NCBI GenBank assembly: GCA_035626595.1
Contig: DASPNJ010000092.1
Coordinates: 1 to 64,000 of the forward strand
Source of the DNA: JAQGMV01 sp035626595
GTDB taxonomy: Bacteria > Pseudomonadota > Gammaproteobacteria > Burkholderiales > SG8-41
Direction of reading: 5' to 3'
Length of the DNA stretch: 64,000 nt
Shown: piece by piece, positions 50,295-58,845 of the stretch
Numbering within the stretch: the first letter of the stretch is position 1
Layout of the letters: each line of letters opens with the position of its first letter
The notes under the pieces: model-generated
The model's input: only the letters and a program-made list of their open reading frames with translations
The model's database searches: none
Told to the model about the DNA's origin: nothing
Program-made: the position numbers and the translations under genes

Positions 50295-51272
50295 CTATTT
50301 GACGACAATGCCCGCTTCGCGGATGACGCGCGTCCAGCGCGAAAACTCGGACTGGACGATGCGCCGGAACTCTTCCGGCGTGCTGCCGGCAACTTCCAGG
50401 CCGTAGCTCGCGAGCTTCGCGCGCGCCTCTTCCGTCTGCAGCAGGCCCTGAATCTCGGCATTGAGCAGCTTCACGATCGGCGCAGCCACGCCGGCGGGGC
50501 CGAGAATGCCGTGGTTGTTCGTCACCTCGAACCCGCTGAAGCCGCCTTCGGCGACGGTCGGCACGTTCGGCAGCGGACCGAGCCGCTTCGCGCTGGTGAC
50601 CGCGAGCGGCTGCACGCGCTTCGCCTGGATCATCGGGATCACCGCGGTGCTCGCGCCGATGCCGACCGGCACTTCGCCGCCGAGCACGGCGGTCACTGCC
50701 GCAGCGGGGCCCTTGTATGGCACGTGCACGAGCTGCGTTTTCGTCGTGCTCTGAAGGAGCTCCACCGCCAGGTGGCCGAGGCTCGCGACGCCCGGCGTGC
50801 CGTAGCCGATCGATTTCGGTTTGGCGCGCGCGAGCGCGATCAGCTCCTTCACCGATTTCGCGGGCAGCGAGAGCTGCGCGAACAGCACGTTGGCCCCGAT
50901 TGCCACGCGCGAGATGAACGTGAAATCCTTCAGCGGGTCGTAGCCGAGCTTCGGATAGAGGCTGGGGCTGGACGCGAGCGTGATGCTGCCGACGGAGGAC
51001 AGCGTATAGCCGTCCGGCGTCGAGCGCGCGGTGATCTCCGCGCCCACGTTTCCGCCGGCGCCCGGACGGTTGTCCACGATCACGCTCTGGCCGAGCCGCT
51101 CCGAGAAGCGGCCCGCCGCGAGCCGGCCAACGAGGTCGTCGCTGCCGCCGGGCGTAAAACCGACGATCAGCCGGATCGGCCGGGCCGGATAGCCTTCCGG
51201 TTTCGCGCTCGCGCCCCACGCACCGGAGCACGCCGCGAGCAGCATCGCCCCGGCCGCGCAAGTCGCTTTCAT
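50295..51272 (-). CDS. Bug/TctC-type receptor
   Basis: The 325-residue precursor has the signal MKATCAAGAMLLAACSGAWG, with cleavage near WGA-SA. A lipobox-like LLAAC is also present, so a lipoprotein form cannot be excluded. The motifs are RPIRLIVGFTPGGSDDLVGR, DNRPGAGGNVG, PDGYT and HVPYKGPAAAV. The ATG overlaps the stop of the upstream receptor by four bases (ATGA), giving two coupled receptors. It ends the minus-strand run that starts with the N-acyl amino-acid deacylase. Confidence 0.9.
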   Translation of the reverse strand: MKATCAAGAMLLAACSGAWGASAKPEGYPARPIRLIVGFTPGGSDDLVGRLAAGRFSERLGQSVIVDNRPGAGGNVGAEITARSTPDGYTLSSVGSITLASSPSLYPKLGYDPLKDFTFISRVAIGANVLFAQLSLPAKSVKELIALARAKPKSIGYGTPGVASLGHLAVELLQSTTKTQLVHVPYKGPAAAVTAVLGGEVPVGIGASTAVIPMIQAKRVQPLAVTSAKRLGPLPNVPTVAEGGFSGFEVTNNHGILGPAGVAAPIVKLLNAEIQGLLQTEEARAKLASYGLEVAGSTPEEFRRIVQSEFSRWTRVIREAGIVVK

Positions 51273-52255
51273 TGCTTCGACATCCCAGCGTCGCGCGCGA
51301 CCTTCTCCCATTTCGCGAGGTCGGCCGGAATCATCTTACGGATTTCGGCCGGCGTCTTCGGATCGACCTCGGCGCTCTCGACGGCGAAGCGCTTCGCGGT
51401 CTCGGGCGTGCGCAGGATCGCGTTGATTTCGGCATTGAGCTTCTGAATGACTGGCTGCGGCGTACCGCCCGTGGCCGCCCACGCCCACCAGATCTCGGCT
51501 TCGTAACCGGGCAGTCCCGCCTCGGCCGCGGTCGGCACTTCGGGCATCCCCGACGCGCGCTTCGCCGCGCCGACGGCGAGCGCCTTGACCTTGCCCGAGC
51601 GGATATGCGGGCCGGAGGTCGGGATCGTCGCGACGGCGACGTGCGCCTGTCCCGACATCACGTCGATCAGCGCCGGCGCGCCGCCTTTGTAGAGCGCGAT
51701 CTCCGCCTTGATGCCCGCATGGCTGCGGAACATCGCGGAGACAAAATGCATGAAGCCGCCGGCCGATGCCATCGTGATGAAGTTCGGCTTCGACCTCGCG
51801 AGCGTGAGGAGATCCTGCAACGTGGCCACCTGCGCAGCCGGGCCGACGGTGATGACGACCGGCGCCTTGCCGAAGGTCGCGACGAAATCGAAGTCCCTGA
51901 TGGGATCGTACGGCAGCTTCCGGATCACCGCGGGATTCATGACGAACGCCGTGGAGGCCATCAGCAGCGTGTAACCGTCGGGATTCGCCTTCGCGACGGT
52001 GTCGGTGCCGATCATGCCTTCGGCGCCCGGACGGTTGTCGACGACGATCTGCCGGCCGAGCCGTTCCCCGAGGTGGCCGCCGATGAAGCGCGCCATGATG
52101 TCGTTGCTGCCGCCGGGCGCCTGCGGAACGATCACGCGGATCGGGCGGCTGGGATAGCTTGCCGCATCGCGATCTGGCGCCGCTTTCTGCGCGGCCTCAG
52201 CGCCGTGACCGAGTGCAAACGACAGGAACACCGTCAGTGCGAGCTTCGTCTTCAT
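51269..52255 (-). CDS. Bug/TctC-type receptor, coupled
   Basis: The 328-residue precursor has the signal MKTKLALTVFLSFALGHGAE, with cleavage after about AEA. The motifs are RPIRVIVPQAPGGSNDIMAR, DNRPGAEGMIG, PDGYT, and the variant ligand loop ALYKGGAPALIDV with GGFMHFVS and GQAH. These variants match the receptor at 10466 and separate both from the HVPYKG majority. GGGAGGGGAA lies before the ATG. It is 54 bp downstream of the M20 hydrolase gene. Confidence 0.9.
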   Translation of the reverse strand: MKTKLALTVFLSFALGHGAEAAQKAAPDRDAASYPSRPIRVIVPQAPGGSNDIMARFIGGHLGERLGRQIVVDNRPGAEGMIGTDTVAKANPDGYTLLMASTAFVMNPAVIRKLPYDPIRDFDFVATFGKAPVVITVGPAAQVATLQDLLTLARSKPNFITMASAGGFMHFVSAMFRSHAGIKAEIALYKGGAPALIDVMSGQAHVAVATIPTSGPHIRSGKVKALAVGAAKRASGMPEVPTAAEAGLPGYEAEIWWAWAATGGTPQPVIQKLNAEINAILRTPETAKRFAVESAEVDPKTPAEIRKMIPADLAKWEKVARDAGMSKQ

Positions 52256-52309
52256 TTCCCCTCCCGGGAAAAAACAAATCGACCCGCGCAGACCGGCGCC
52301 GTGGCGGCT

Positions 52310-53482
52310 TCAGCCGCTTCTCGCCAGCCGCTTCTCCACGATGCGCGCGAACACGGTCGCGCCGAGCGCGAGCGCATCGTCGTTGAAATCGTAGCTCGGG
52401 TTGTGCACTTCGCACGCGCCCTCGCCGGCGCCGTTGCCGATGTTGAAGTAGCAGCCCGGCACCTGCTCGAGCATGAACGAGAAATCCTCGGACGCGACGA
52501 TCAGGTTCGGATTGCGGCTCACGTTCTCCGCGCCGACCACCTCGGCGCAGACGCTGGCCGCGAAATCGGCGTGAGCCGCGTCGTTCACCGTCGGGGCGAA
52601 CGTCACGCGAAAATCGACGTCGGCGGCAGCGCCGAAGGCTTCGGCCGTCCCCTTTGCGACGCGCCGCATGTTGGTTTCGACGAGATCGAGGACCTCGCGC
52701 GTGAACGCGCGCGCGGTCCCGGAGAGCTTCGCCGTCTGCGGGATTACGTTATAAGCGTCGCCGCCTTCGATCTTCGTCACCGACACCACCGCCGGATCGA
52801 CCGGCCGCACGTTGCGCGAGACGATGCTTTGCAGCGCGACCGCGATATGCGAGGCCACCAGCACCGGATCGATGCCCGCCTCCGGACGCGCGCCGTGCGC
52901 GCCTTTGCCGTTCACCCGAATGTCGAAGAACGCGCCGCCCGCCATCATGGGTCCCGCCCGCACCGCGAACTTGCCGACGGGAAGCCCGGGACGATTGTGC
53001 ATGCCGAAGATCGCCTCGCAGGGAAAGCGCTCGAAGAGGCCGTCTGCGATCATCGCGCGCGCGCCGCCGATGCCTTCCTCCGCGGGCTGGAAGATGAAGT
53101 TCACGATGCCGTCGAAGTTGCGCCGCTCGGCGAGGTACTTCGCGGCCCCCAGCAGCATCGTCGTGTGCCCGTCGTGCCCGCACGCGTGCATCCGCCCTTC
53201 GTGGACGGAGCGATGCTCGAACGTGTTCGCTTCCACGATCGGCAGCGCGTCCATGTCGGCGCGCAATCCAATGGATCGCGTGCTGGTGCCCGCCCGCAGC
53301 ACGCCCACGACGCCCGTCCTGCCGATGCCGCGATGCACTTCCAGGCCGAACGCGCGCAGCTTGTCGGCGACGATGTCGGAGGTGCGTGTCTCCTCGAAGC
53401 CGAGCTCGGGATGCGCGTGAATGTCGCGGCGCCAGCGCGTCATCTCCTCCTGCATGACCGCGATGGATTCGATCAGTGTCAT
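52310..53482 (-). CDS. M20 family amidohydrolase (hippurate hydrolase/aminoacylase type)
   Basis: The 390-residue metallopeptidase has the M20D pattern: RRDIHAHPELGFEE, GLRADMDALP, the binuclear-metal ligands C101 and H103 in HACGHDGHT, E135-E136 in QPAEEG, a histidine in GMHNRPG and a C-terminal H in EVHNPSYDFND. Members release the acyl group from N-acyl amino acids or open IAA/hippurate amides in the cytoplasm. Its ATG overlaps the stop of the D-aminoacylase gene (ATGA). With the D-specific enzyme and two receptors it suggests uptake and deacylation of N-acyl amino acids. Confidence 0.9.
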   Translation of the reverse strand: MTLIESIAVMQEEMTRWRRDIHAHPELGFEETRTSDIVADKLRAFGLEVHRGIGRTGVVGVLRAGTSTRSIGLRADMDALPIVEANTFEHRSVHEGRMHACGHDGHTTMLLGAAKYLAERRNFDGIVNFIFQPAEEGIGGARAMIADGLFERFPCEAIFGMHNRPGLPVGKFAVRAGPMMAGGAFFDIRVNGKGAHGARPEAGIDPVLVASHIAVALQSIVSRNVRPVDPAVVSVTKIEGGDAYNVIPQTAKLSGTARAFTREVLDLVETNMRRVAKGTAEAFGAAADVDFRVTFAPTVNDAAHADFAASVCAEVVGAENVSRNPNLIVASEDFSFMLEQVPGCYFNIGNGAGEGACEVHNPSYDFNDDALALGATVFARIVEKRLARSG

Positions 53483-55155
53483 GCGGAGCGCAGCACCCGT
53501 CCCGGCAGCGCGCCGGTGTGGCGGCCCTGGTCGTACAGCACTTGACCGTTCACGATCGTCTGCGAAATGCCGTGCGCCGTGACGTAGAGCCGCGAGCCGC
53601 CCGCCGGCAGGTCCTGCACCGGGGACGGCCGCTTCGGTGAGCCGACGGTGTTTTCGTCGAACACGACGATATCCGCCGCGCCGCCCTTTTTGAGGCGCCC
53701 GCGGTCCTTGAAGCCGAAGAAGTCGGCAGGCTCGGAGGTGATGCGCTGGATCGCGCGCTCGAGCGTGAGCGCGCGCTCTTCGCGCACCCAGTGGCCGAGC
53801 AGCCAGGTCGTGTAGCCGGTCTCGCACAGCATGTCGAGATGCGCACCGCCGTCGGAGAGCCCGATCATCGTGCGCGAATCGTTGAGCATGTCCGCGAGCT
53901 CCGCCGGATTCGTGTTCGCCCGCGGTACGACGAACTTCACCTGGAGATTGTCTTCGACCGCGAGATCGAAGAACGCATCGTTGGGGTCCTGCCCCCGCTC
54001 TTCCGCGATCTCGCCCACCGTGCGGCCTTCGTGCCTTTTCAACTCCGGGCTCGCGACGCCGACGACCATCGCGTTCTTCACGACACCGCCCCACTTGCGT
54101 CCGAGGTTGAGCTCGTCCTTGAACGCCTTGCGGAAATCGGCGTCCGCGTAGATCGCCATCTGCTTCTCGTACGGCGCGTCGAACAGCGCTTTCGCCGAAT
54201 TCATCTCCGTGAACATGAAAGGCCGCCGCAGGTTCATGTCGAACACGAACGGGCGCGTCATGATCTGCGGAATGCCGCCGCGGTCGATGAGCGGTGCGAC
54301 GCGGTCGAGGATCTCCTTCGTGGCGCCCGGCTTTTCCACGAGATTGCTGAGCGAGAGCCACGTTACCGGACGGTTACTCGCGTCGAGCAGGAAACGGATC
54401 GTCTCCTCTTCATCGTCCGCGAGCTCGGCGTAGCGTTTCGTGAGCGCGAGCTCGATGACGCCGCGCTCGAGGCGCTTCAACACCGCGCCGTACGCGGCAA
54501 GCTCCTCGCGGCTCGCAAGACGCGCCGCGAGCGGCTTGCCACTGTGTCCGATGTGCTGCCGGCTCGCCGTCGTCGTGAAGCCCCACGCCCCCGCCTGCAG
54601 GGCTTCGCGGAGCAGCGCCGCGATCGCCTGCGTCTCTTTTTCGCTGGCCGCACGCTCGTTGGCATCGCTGCCGATCACATAGGTCCTGAATGGCGAAAGC
54701 GGCGCGAGGAACGCAAGGTTGATGCCGGAGCCGCGGCGTTCCGCCGCGTCGAGGTACTCGGGAAACGATTCCCACTCCCAGGAGATACCCTCGACCAGCA
54801 CTTCCTTGTCGATGCCCTCGACCGTGACGAGGTCGTCGGTGACGAGGCCGCGCTGGGGTGCGCGGCACGGCGCGATGCCGACGCCGCAGTTGCCCATGAC
54901 GACGGTGGTGACGCCATGCTCGGCGGAGCTGGACAGCACGCGGTCCCACGTGATCTGCGCGTCATAGTGCGTGTGCGGATCGACGAAACCGGGGGCGACG
55001 ATCTTGCCGGCCGCGTCGATCGTATTCCGCGCATCACCCTCGAGCTTGCCGATTGCGCTGACGCGGCCGTTCTCCACGCCGACGTCGGCGCGGTAACGGG
55101 CGCTGCCGGTGCCATCGACGACGGTGCCATTGCGGATCACGAGGTCGAACGTCAT
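53479..55155 (-). CDS. N-acyl-D-amino-acid deacylase / D-aminoacylase family amidohydrolase
   Basis: The 558-residue protein has the amidohydrolase layout of D-aminoacylases: a small beta domain (FDLVIRNGTVVDGTG, KIVAPGFVDPHTHYD with H61 and H63), a TIM barrel with GNCGVGIAPCR, SDGGAHLDM supplying the late Asp, and a C-terminal return to the beta domain (GRLKKGGAADIVVFDENTV). It would hydrolyse N-acyl-D-amino acids; dihydropyrimidinase-like activity is the alternative. AAAGGAGA precedes both a GTG (55158) and the ATG (55155). It is the first gene of a four-gene, overlap-coupled operon. Confidence 0.9.
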   Translation of the reverse strand: MTFDLVIRNGTVVDGTGSARYRADVGVENGRVSAIGKLEGDARNTIDAAGKIVAPGFVDPHTHYDAQITWDRVLSSSAEHGVTTVVMGNCGVGIAPCRAPQRGLVTDDLVTVEGIDKEVLVEGISWEWESFPEYLDAAERRGSGINLAFLAPLSPFRTYVIGSDANERAASEKETQAIAALLREALQAGAWGFTTTASRQHIGHSGKPLAARLASREELAAYGAVLKRLERGVIELALTKRYAELADDEEETIRFLLDASNRPVTWLSLSNLVEKPGATKEILDRVAPLIDRGGIPQIMTRPFVFDMNLRRPFMFTEMNSAKALFDAPYEKQMAIYADADFRKAFKDELNLGRKWGGVVKNAMVVGVASPELKRHEGRTVGEIAEERGQDPNDAFFDLAVEDNLQVKFVVPRANTNPAELADMLNDSRTMIGLSDGGAHLDMLCETGYTTWLLGHWVREERALTLERAIQRITSEPADFFGFKDRGRLKKGGAADIVVFDENTVGSPKRPSPVQDLPAGGSRLYVTAHGISQTIVNGQVLYDQGRHTGALPGRVLRSA

Positions 55156-55207
55156 CACACGATCTCCTTTAGAAAGGTGCGCGGCTCGGGAGGCGCGAGA
55201 GACGATA

Positions 55208-56080
55208 TCACGCGGCGGCGGCGTCGGTGAGCACGCGCCCGAGCGGCGTTCCGAGGACCGCCATGCGGACCATGTGGCGCGGACTCGCGTGGTCGAAATC
55301 CTTGAGCGCGTAGTGCAGCGTGCAGCGGTTGTCCCAGATCGCGACGTCGTTCACCCGCCAGCGATGACGGTGCGTGAGCTCGGGATGTGTCGAGTGCTGG
55401 AACAGGTGCTGGAGCAGGCCGGCGCTCTCGTCGCGCGTCATGCCGACGAAATGCGTCGTCACCGCCTCGCTCACGTAGAGCGACTTGCGCCCGGTCTCGG
55501 GATGCACGCGTACCACCGGATGCGCGACCGGCGGGCTTTTCTTACGCCGCGCGACGATCTTCTCGGGATCGAGGTACGTCGCGAGATTGCCGAGACGTTT
55601 CGTGAAGTCGTGCACGGCTTCGAGGCCTTCGAGCACGGACTGAAGCTTCGGAGACAGCCGCTCGAACGCGAGGTACATGTTCGAGAACATCGTGTCGCCG
55701 CCATGCTCCGGGATCTCGCGGCAGTAGAGCATCGTCGCTTTCAGCGGGCGCGCGGTGTACGACTGATCGGTGTGCCATTCGCGACCGACGTCGCGCGTCT
55801 CCGACGCCTTACCGCTCACCTCGTGATTCGTGAGGAAGTAGATCTCCGGATGATCCGGGTGCGTGTACTCGCGATTGCCATGGAGATAAGTCTCGAGCTG
55901 GCCGAAGCGCGAGCCGAAGCGGATGTAGTCGGCGTAATCCAGATGCTGATCGCGGAAGACGAGCAGGAGATGCTCGTGCCAGGCGCTCAGGATGCGCTCG
56001 AACGCGCGGTCATCGAGCTCGCGCAGATCGATGCCCGTCACTTCGGCGCCGAGCGCGTTTGATAATTTTCGAATTTCCAT
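55208..56080 (-). CDS. TauD/TfdA-family Fe(II)/2-oxoglutarate dioxygenase
   Basis: The 290-residue enzyme has H103-x-D105 in EWHTDQSY, distal H256 in CTLHYALKD and R268/R272 for 2-oxoglutarate. The C-terminal NDVAIWDNRCTLHYA and ASPRHMVRM are typical of TfdA/TauD. It is only distantly related to the dioxygenase at 340-1236 (HTDGSF there, HTDQSY here). It lies 52 bp upstream of the D-aminoacylase gene on the same strand and may be co-transcribed. The substrate is unknown. The ATG at 56080 follows the family N-terminus (IRKLSNALGAEVTGIDL). Confidence 0.88.
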   Translation of the reverse strand: MEIRKLSNALGAEVTGIDLRELDDRAFERILSAWHEHLLLVFRDQHLDYADYIRFGSRFGQLETYLHGNREYTHPDHPEIYFLTNHEVSGKASETRDVGREWHTDQSYTARPLKATMLYCREIPEHGGDTMFSNMYLAFERLSPKLQSVLEGLEAVHDFTKRLGNLATYLDPEKIVARRKKSPPVAHPVVRVHPETGRKSLYVSEAVTTHFVGMTRDESAGLLQHLFQHSTHPELTHRHRWRVNDVAIWDNRCTLHYALKDFDHASPRHMVRMAVLGTPLGRVLTDAAAA

Positions 56081-56115
56081 GATGGTCTTTGGGGATTCCG
56101 GCGTCGTAGGGCTAT

Positions 56116-56222
56116 GTCATCGCGAGCCGCGAGCAGGCGCGGCGTGGCGATCTCGTGGCGCACGCAAACCACGTTCGCAACGGGATTGCCGCGGCGGAGC
56201 ATTGGCTCCGCCTCGCAATGAC
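56116..56222. repeat. Complete family B MITE-like element, intergenic
   Basis: The 107-bp element begins GTCATCGCGAG and ends CTCGCAATGAC, with GTGGCGATCTCGTGGCGCAC and GGGATTGCCGCGGCGGAGC inside. It lies upstream of the dioxygenase gene and downstream of a receptor. It serves as the reference copy that is not within a coding region. Confidence 0.75.
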
Positions 56223-56244
56223 ACAGCACCGGCGATGCGTGTCG

Positions 56245-57216
56245 TCACTCGGCTTTTACGCCCGCCCGTTTGATCACGTCGGCCCACTGCTTGATCTCCT
56301 TGTGGACGGTCGCGGTGAACTCCGCGGCGGGATTGCCGACGGCCGCGAGGCCCATGGCGTTCAACTGCTGCTGCACGTCCGTAGACCGGATCGCCTGCAC
56401 GAACCCGGCATTGAGCTTCTCGAGCACCGGCTGCGGTGTGCGGCCGGTGGCGAAGATGCCGTACCACACCGTCACCTGGTAGCCCGGCACGCCCGCTTCG
56501 GCGATCGTCGGCACGTTCGGCAGCACCGGCGCGCGCTGCGGTGTGGTGACGCCGAGCGCGCGCAGCCGCCCGGCCTGGATGTGCGCGAGCGACTGCGGCA
56601 CGCCGCTCATCAGAAGCTGGACACGGCCGGCGATCACGTCCGGCACGCTGACCGCGCCTTTGTACGGCACGTGCACGAGGTTCACGCCGGCCATCAATCG
56701 GAAGAGCTCCGTCACGAGATGCTGCGCGCTGCCGATGCCGCCGGACGCATAGTTGAGCTTGCCGGGACTGGCTTTCGCCAGTGCGATCAGCTCCTTCACG
56801 GTCTTCGCTTCGACGGCGGGATTGCTGACGAGCACGTAAGGCGATGCCGAGGCCATCGTGATCGGCGCGAAATCGCGGATCGGATCGTAGGGCAGCTTCG
56901 GCGTGAGCCCCGGCTGAATCGCGAAGCTCGGGCTCGACGCGAGCAGCGTGTAGCCATCCGGATTCGCCTTCGCGACGATGTCGAATGCGATCAGCCCCCC
57001 GGCGCCCGGGCGGTTATCGACTACGACCTGCTGCCCCCACAGCTCGGAGAGCTTCTTGCCGATGATGCGAACGGCGACGTCGGTGCCGCCGCCGGGGCTG
57101 AAGCCCACGAGCACGCGCACGGGCTTCGTCGGAAATGCCGGCTCTGCGGCGTGCGCGGCGAAAGCCGTCAGCCCCGCGAAGGCAGCGATCGTCAGTTTGT
57201 CTTGAAAGCGATGCAC
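56245..57216 (-). CDS. Bug/TctC-type receptor overlapping a lactonase gene
   Basis: The 323-residue precursor has the signal MHRFQDKLTIAAFAGLTAFA, with cleavage near AHA-AE. The motifs are KPVRVLVGFSPGGGTDVAVR, DNRPGAGGLIA, PDGYT and HVPYKGAVSVP. Its ATG lies 25 bases inside the end of the upstream lactonase-like gene, in another frame, which implies coupled translation. The ligand may therefore relate to the lactonase substrate, such as a sugar lactone or aldonate; this is inferred from position only. Confidence 0.9.
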   Translation of the reverse strand: MHRFQDKLTIAAFAGLTAFAAHAAEPAFPTKPVRVLVGFSPGGGTDVAVRIIGKKLSELWGQQVVVDNRPGAGGLIAFDIVAKANPDGYTLLASSPSFAIQPGLTPKLPYDPIRDFAPITMASASPYVLVSNPAVEAKTVKELIALAKASPGKLNYASGGIGSAQHLVTELFRLMAGVNLVHVPYKGAVSVPDVIAGRVQLLMSGVPQSLAHIQAGRLRALGVTTPQRAPVLPNVPTIAEAGVPGYQVTVWYGIFATGRTPQPVLEKLNAGFVQAIRSTDVQQQLNAMGLAAVGNPAAEFTATVHKEIKQWADVIKRAGVKAE

Positions 57217-58274
57217 GTCGGACTCCCCGTTTCGATGATCTGCCCGGTCGGCGTGAGCCTGCCGCTCGCGTGATCCACCGCAAATTCGACGATCGTGTGA
57301 CCGTCTTCATTGCACGCGTAGAGATGGCGCCAGTCCGGATCCGGTCCGAAGAACCGCGGCTTCCTGCCCTGCGTCGATTCCCAGCCGACCGGCTCGACGG
57401 AGCCGTTCGCTTGATCGACCGCGAAGATCGCGATGGTGTCGTGCCCCCGGTTGGACGCATAGACGAATTTGCCCGACGGCGTGATGGCGATCTCGGCGCC
57501 CGTGTTGTCGCCGACGTAACTCGTCGGCGTCGTGGGCACGCGCTGGAACGGTGTGAGCTCGCCGCGCGCGGTATCCCAGTGATATGCGTTGACTGTCGAA
57601 TCCTGCTCGTTGATCACGTACGCGTACGGAGCGTGCGGATGGAACGTGATGTGCCGCGGTATGGCCCCGTAGCGCGCTTTGGTGAACGGCGGATCGCACG
57701 CTACGAGCTTTCCGCGCTCGGCATCCAGGCGGAAAACGAAGATCTTGTCGAGCCCTTTGTCCGGCACCACGACGTAGCGGCCGGTCAGGTCGAAGGTCGC
57801 CTGATGCGGGTGCGGCCCGTGCTGCTCGCGGCGCCACGGCCCCGGCTCGCCTGCGGGCACGACGAGGTCGGCGCGCGGCGCGAGCGAGCCGTCGGCGTTG
57901 ATCGGATACACGGCGACGCCGGGACCGGTGCTGACGACGAGGTAGCGGTTCGATGCATGCACCGCGACCGTGGAAGAGTTGTCGCCGCCGGTCGGCTGGC
58001 AATTGAGCGGGGTGAGCCGCCCGCTCTGCGCATCGATCGCGTACGACCAGACCTCGGAAGCGTCGCCGTGCGCCGAATAGAGAAAGCGCTGCGTGCCGTC
58101 GAGACATACATAGTGCGGATTGTGGAGCGGCTGGCACGCGTCCACGTGCGTCCACGCGCCGCTCGACGGGTCGATTCTGAAAACGGCGACGCCTCTGCCG
58201 CGCGCCTTGCGCTTCTCGCTCGTGAAGCAGCCGACGTACGCGAAACGCGGCCGGGCGCAGCGGGTTTCATTCAT
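57192..58274 (-). CDS. Lactonase family beta-propeller protein (6-phosphogluconolactonase-like)
   Basis: The 360-residue protein matches the seven-bladed lactonase family (Pgl/YbhE type): FAYVGCFTSEKRKARGRGVAVFRID, NPHYVCLDGTQRFLYSAHG, GPHPHQATFDLTGRYVVVPDKGLDKIFVFRLD, PRHITFHPHAPYAYVINEQDSTV and FVYASNRGHDTIAIFAVD. The conserved H-x-H/R-H-x-x-F-H residues fit a metal-free lactonase pocket. There is no signal peptide. AAAGG precedes the ATG at 58274. It is divergent from the HIT gene with 38 bp between them and overlaps the receptor gene downstream. Confidence 0.87.
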   Translation of the reverse strand: MNETRCARPRFAYVGCFTSEKRKARGRGVAVFRIDPSSGAWTHVDACQPLHNPHYVCLDGTQRFLYSAHGDASEVWSYAIDAQSGRLTPLNCQPTGGDNSSTVAVHASNRYLVVSTGPGVAVYPINADGSLAPRADLVVPAGEPGPWRREQHGPHPHQATFDLTGRYVVVPDKGLDKIFVFRLDAERGKLVACDPPFTKARYGAIPRHITFHPHAPYAYVINEQDSTVNAYHWDTARGELTPFQRVPTTPTSYVGDNTGAEIAITPSGKFVYASNRGHDTIAIFAVDQANGSVEPVGWESTQGRKPRFFGPDPDWRHLYACNEDGHTIVEFAVDHASGRLTPTGQIIETGSPTCIAFKTN

Positions 58275-58312
58275 GGTGAGCCTTTGGTAGCCTGACCGGG
58301 GAGGCATCAATC

Positions 58313-58768
58313 ATGGCATTAATTTACGAGGCACGGCACTTCGAGCTGCTCGCACCCGAGCGTCCGCACGTGACGCGCGCGGATGGCGGCCACATCGTGA
58401 TCAATCCGAAGCTGGCGGTCGAGGACCGCACGCAGCTCGATCGCGAGCGCGCGGTCGAGCTCATGAAGCTCACGATGGTGGCGGGCGAAGCGATGAAGAC
58501 GGTGCTGACGCGCAAAGGCATCGAGATCGGGCGCATCAATTACAACGACAACGGGAACTGGCGCCACGAGCTGCACGTCCATCTCTACGGCCGCGCGCTA
58601 AACGCGACGATCCAGAAGTGGGGCACGTTCCTCCAGATCCCGCCGACGCGCGAGCGGTTCAACGCTGAAATGGGCGCGCTCGAGCCGCTGAACGCGGGGG
58701 ACATCGCGGATTTGCGCGCCGAGATCGAGCGTCTGCTCGCAAGCGACAAGTACCGGGCATTTTCGTAG
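58313..58768 (+). CDS. HIT-like nucleotide-binding protein
   Basis: The 151-residue protein has a HIT-type motif H-V-H-L-Y-G-R (ELHVHLYGRA, about 90-99) instead of the full H-x-H-x-H-x-x, following a helix and the strand INYNDNGNWRHE. HIT proteins hydrolyse or transfer nucleotidyl groups; the central histidine would be the nucleophile. The absence of the third histidine makes catalytic activity uncertain. It is monocistronic and divergent from the lactonase-like gene. GGGGAGG precedes the ATG. Confidence 0.75.
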   Translation: MALIYEARHFELLAPERPHVTRADGGHIVINPKLAVEDRTQLDRERAVELMKLTMVAGEAMKTVLTRKGIEIGRINYNDNGNWRHELHVHLYGRALNATIQKWGTFLQIPPTRERFNAEMGALEPLNAGDIADLRAEIERLLASDKYRAFS

Positions 58769-58824
58769 GGTGCGCCGGTGGCGCACCAACACCGGCCTGT
58801 GCGTCATTGACGCACCGTACGGCT
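58767..58824. repeat. Repeat C, extended copy
   Basis: TAGGGTGCGCCGGTGGCGCA followed by CC, then a diverged second pair (GTGCGTCATTGACGCAC, CGTACGG). It matches the short copy at 37990 and separates the HIT gene from the cyclase-family gene. Confidence 0.6.
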
Positions 58825-58845
58825 AATAAACACGAGGTAATCGCA

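Noticed and set aside
52310..54361. A 683-codon protein joining the M20 hydrolase to upstream sequence
   Set aside because: The N-terminal half is a shifted reading of the D-aminoacylase gene. The M20 domain starts at 53482 with an ATGA overlap typical of operons.
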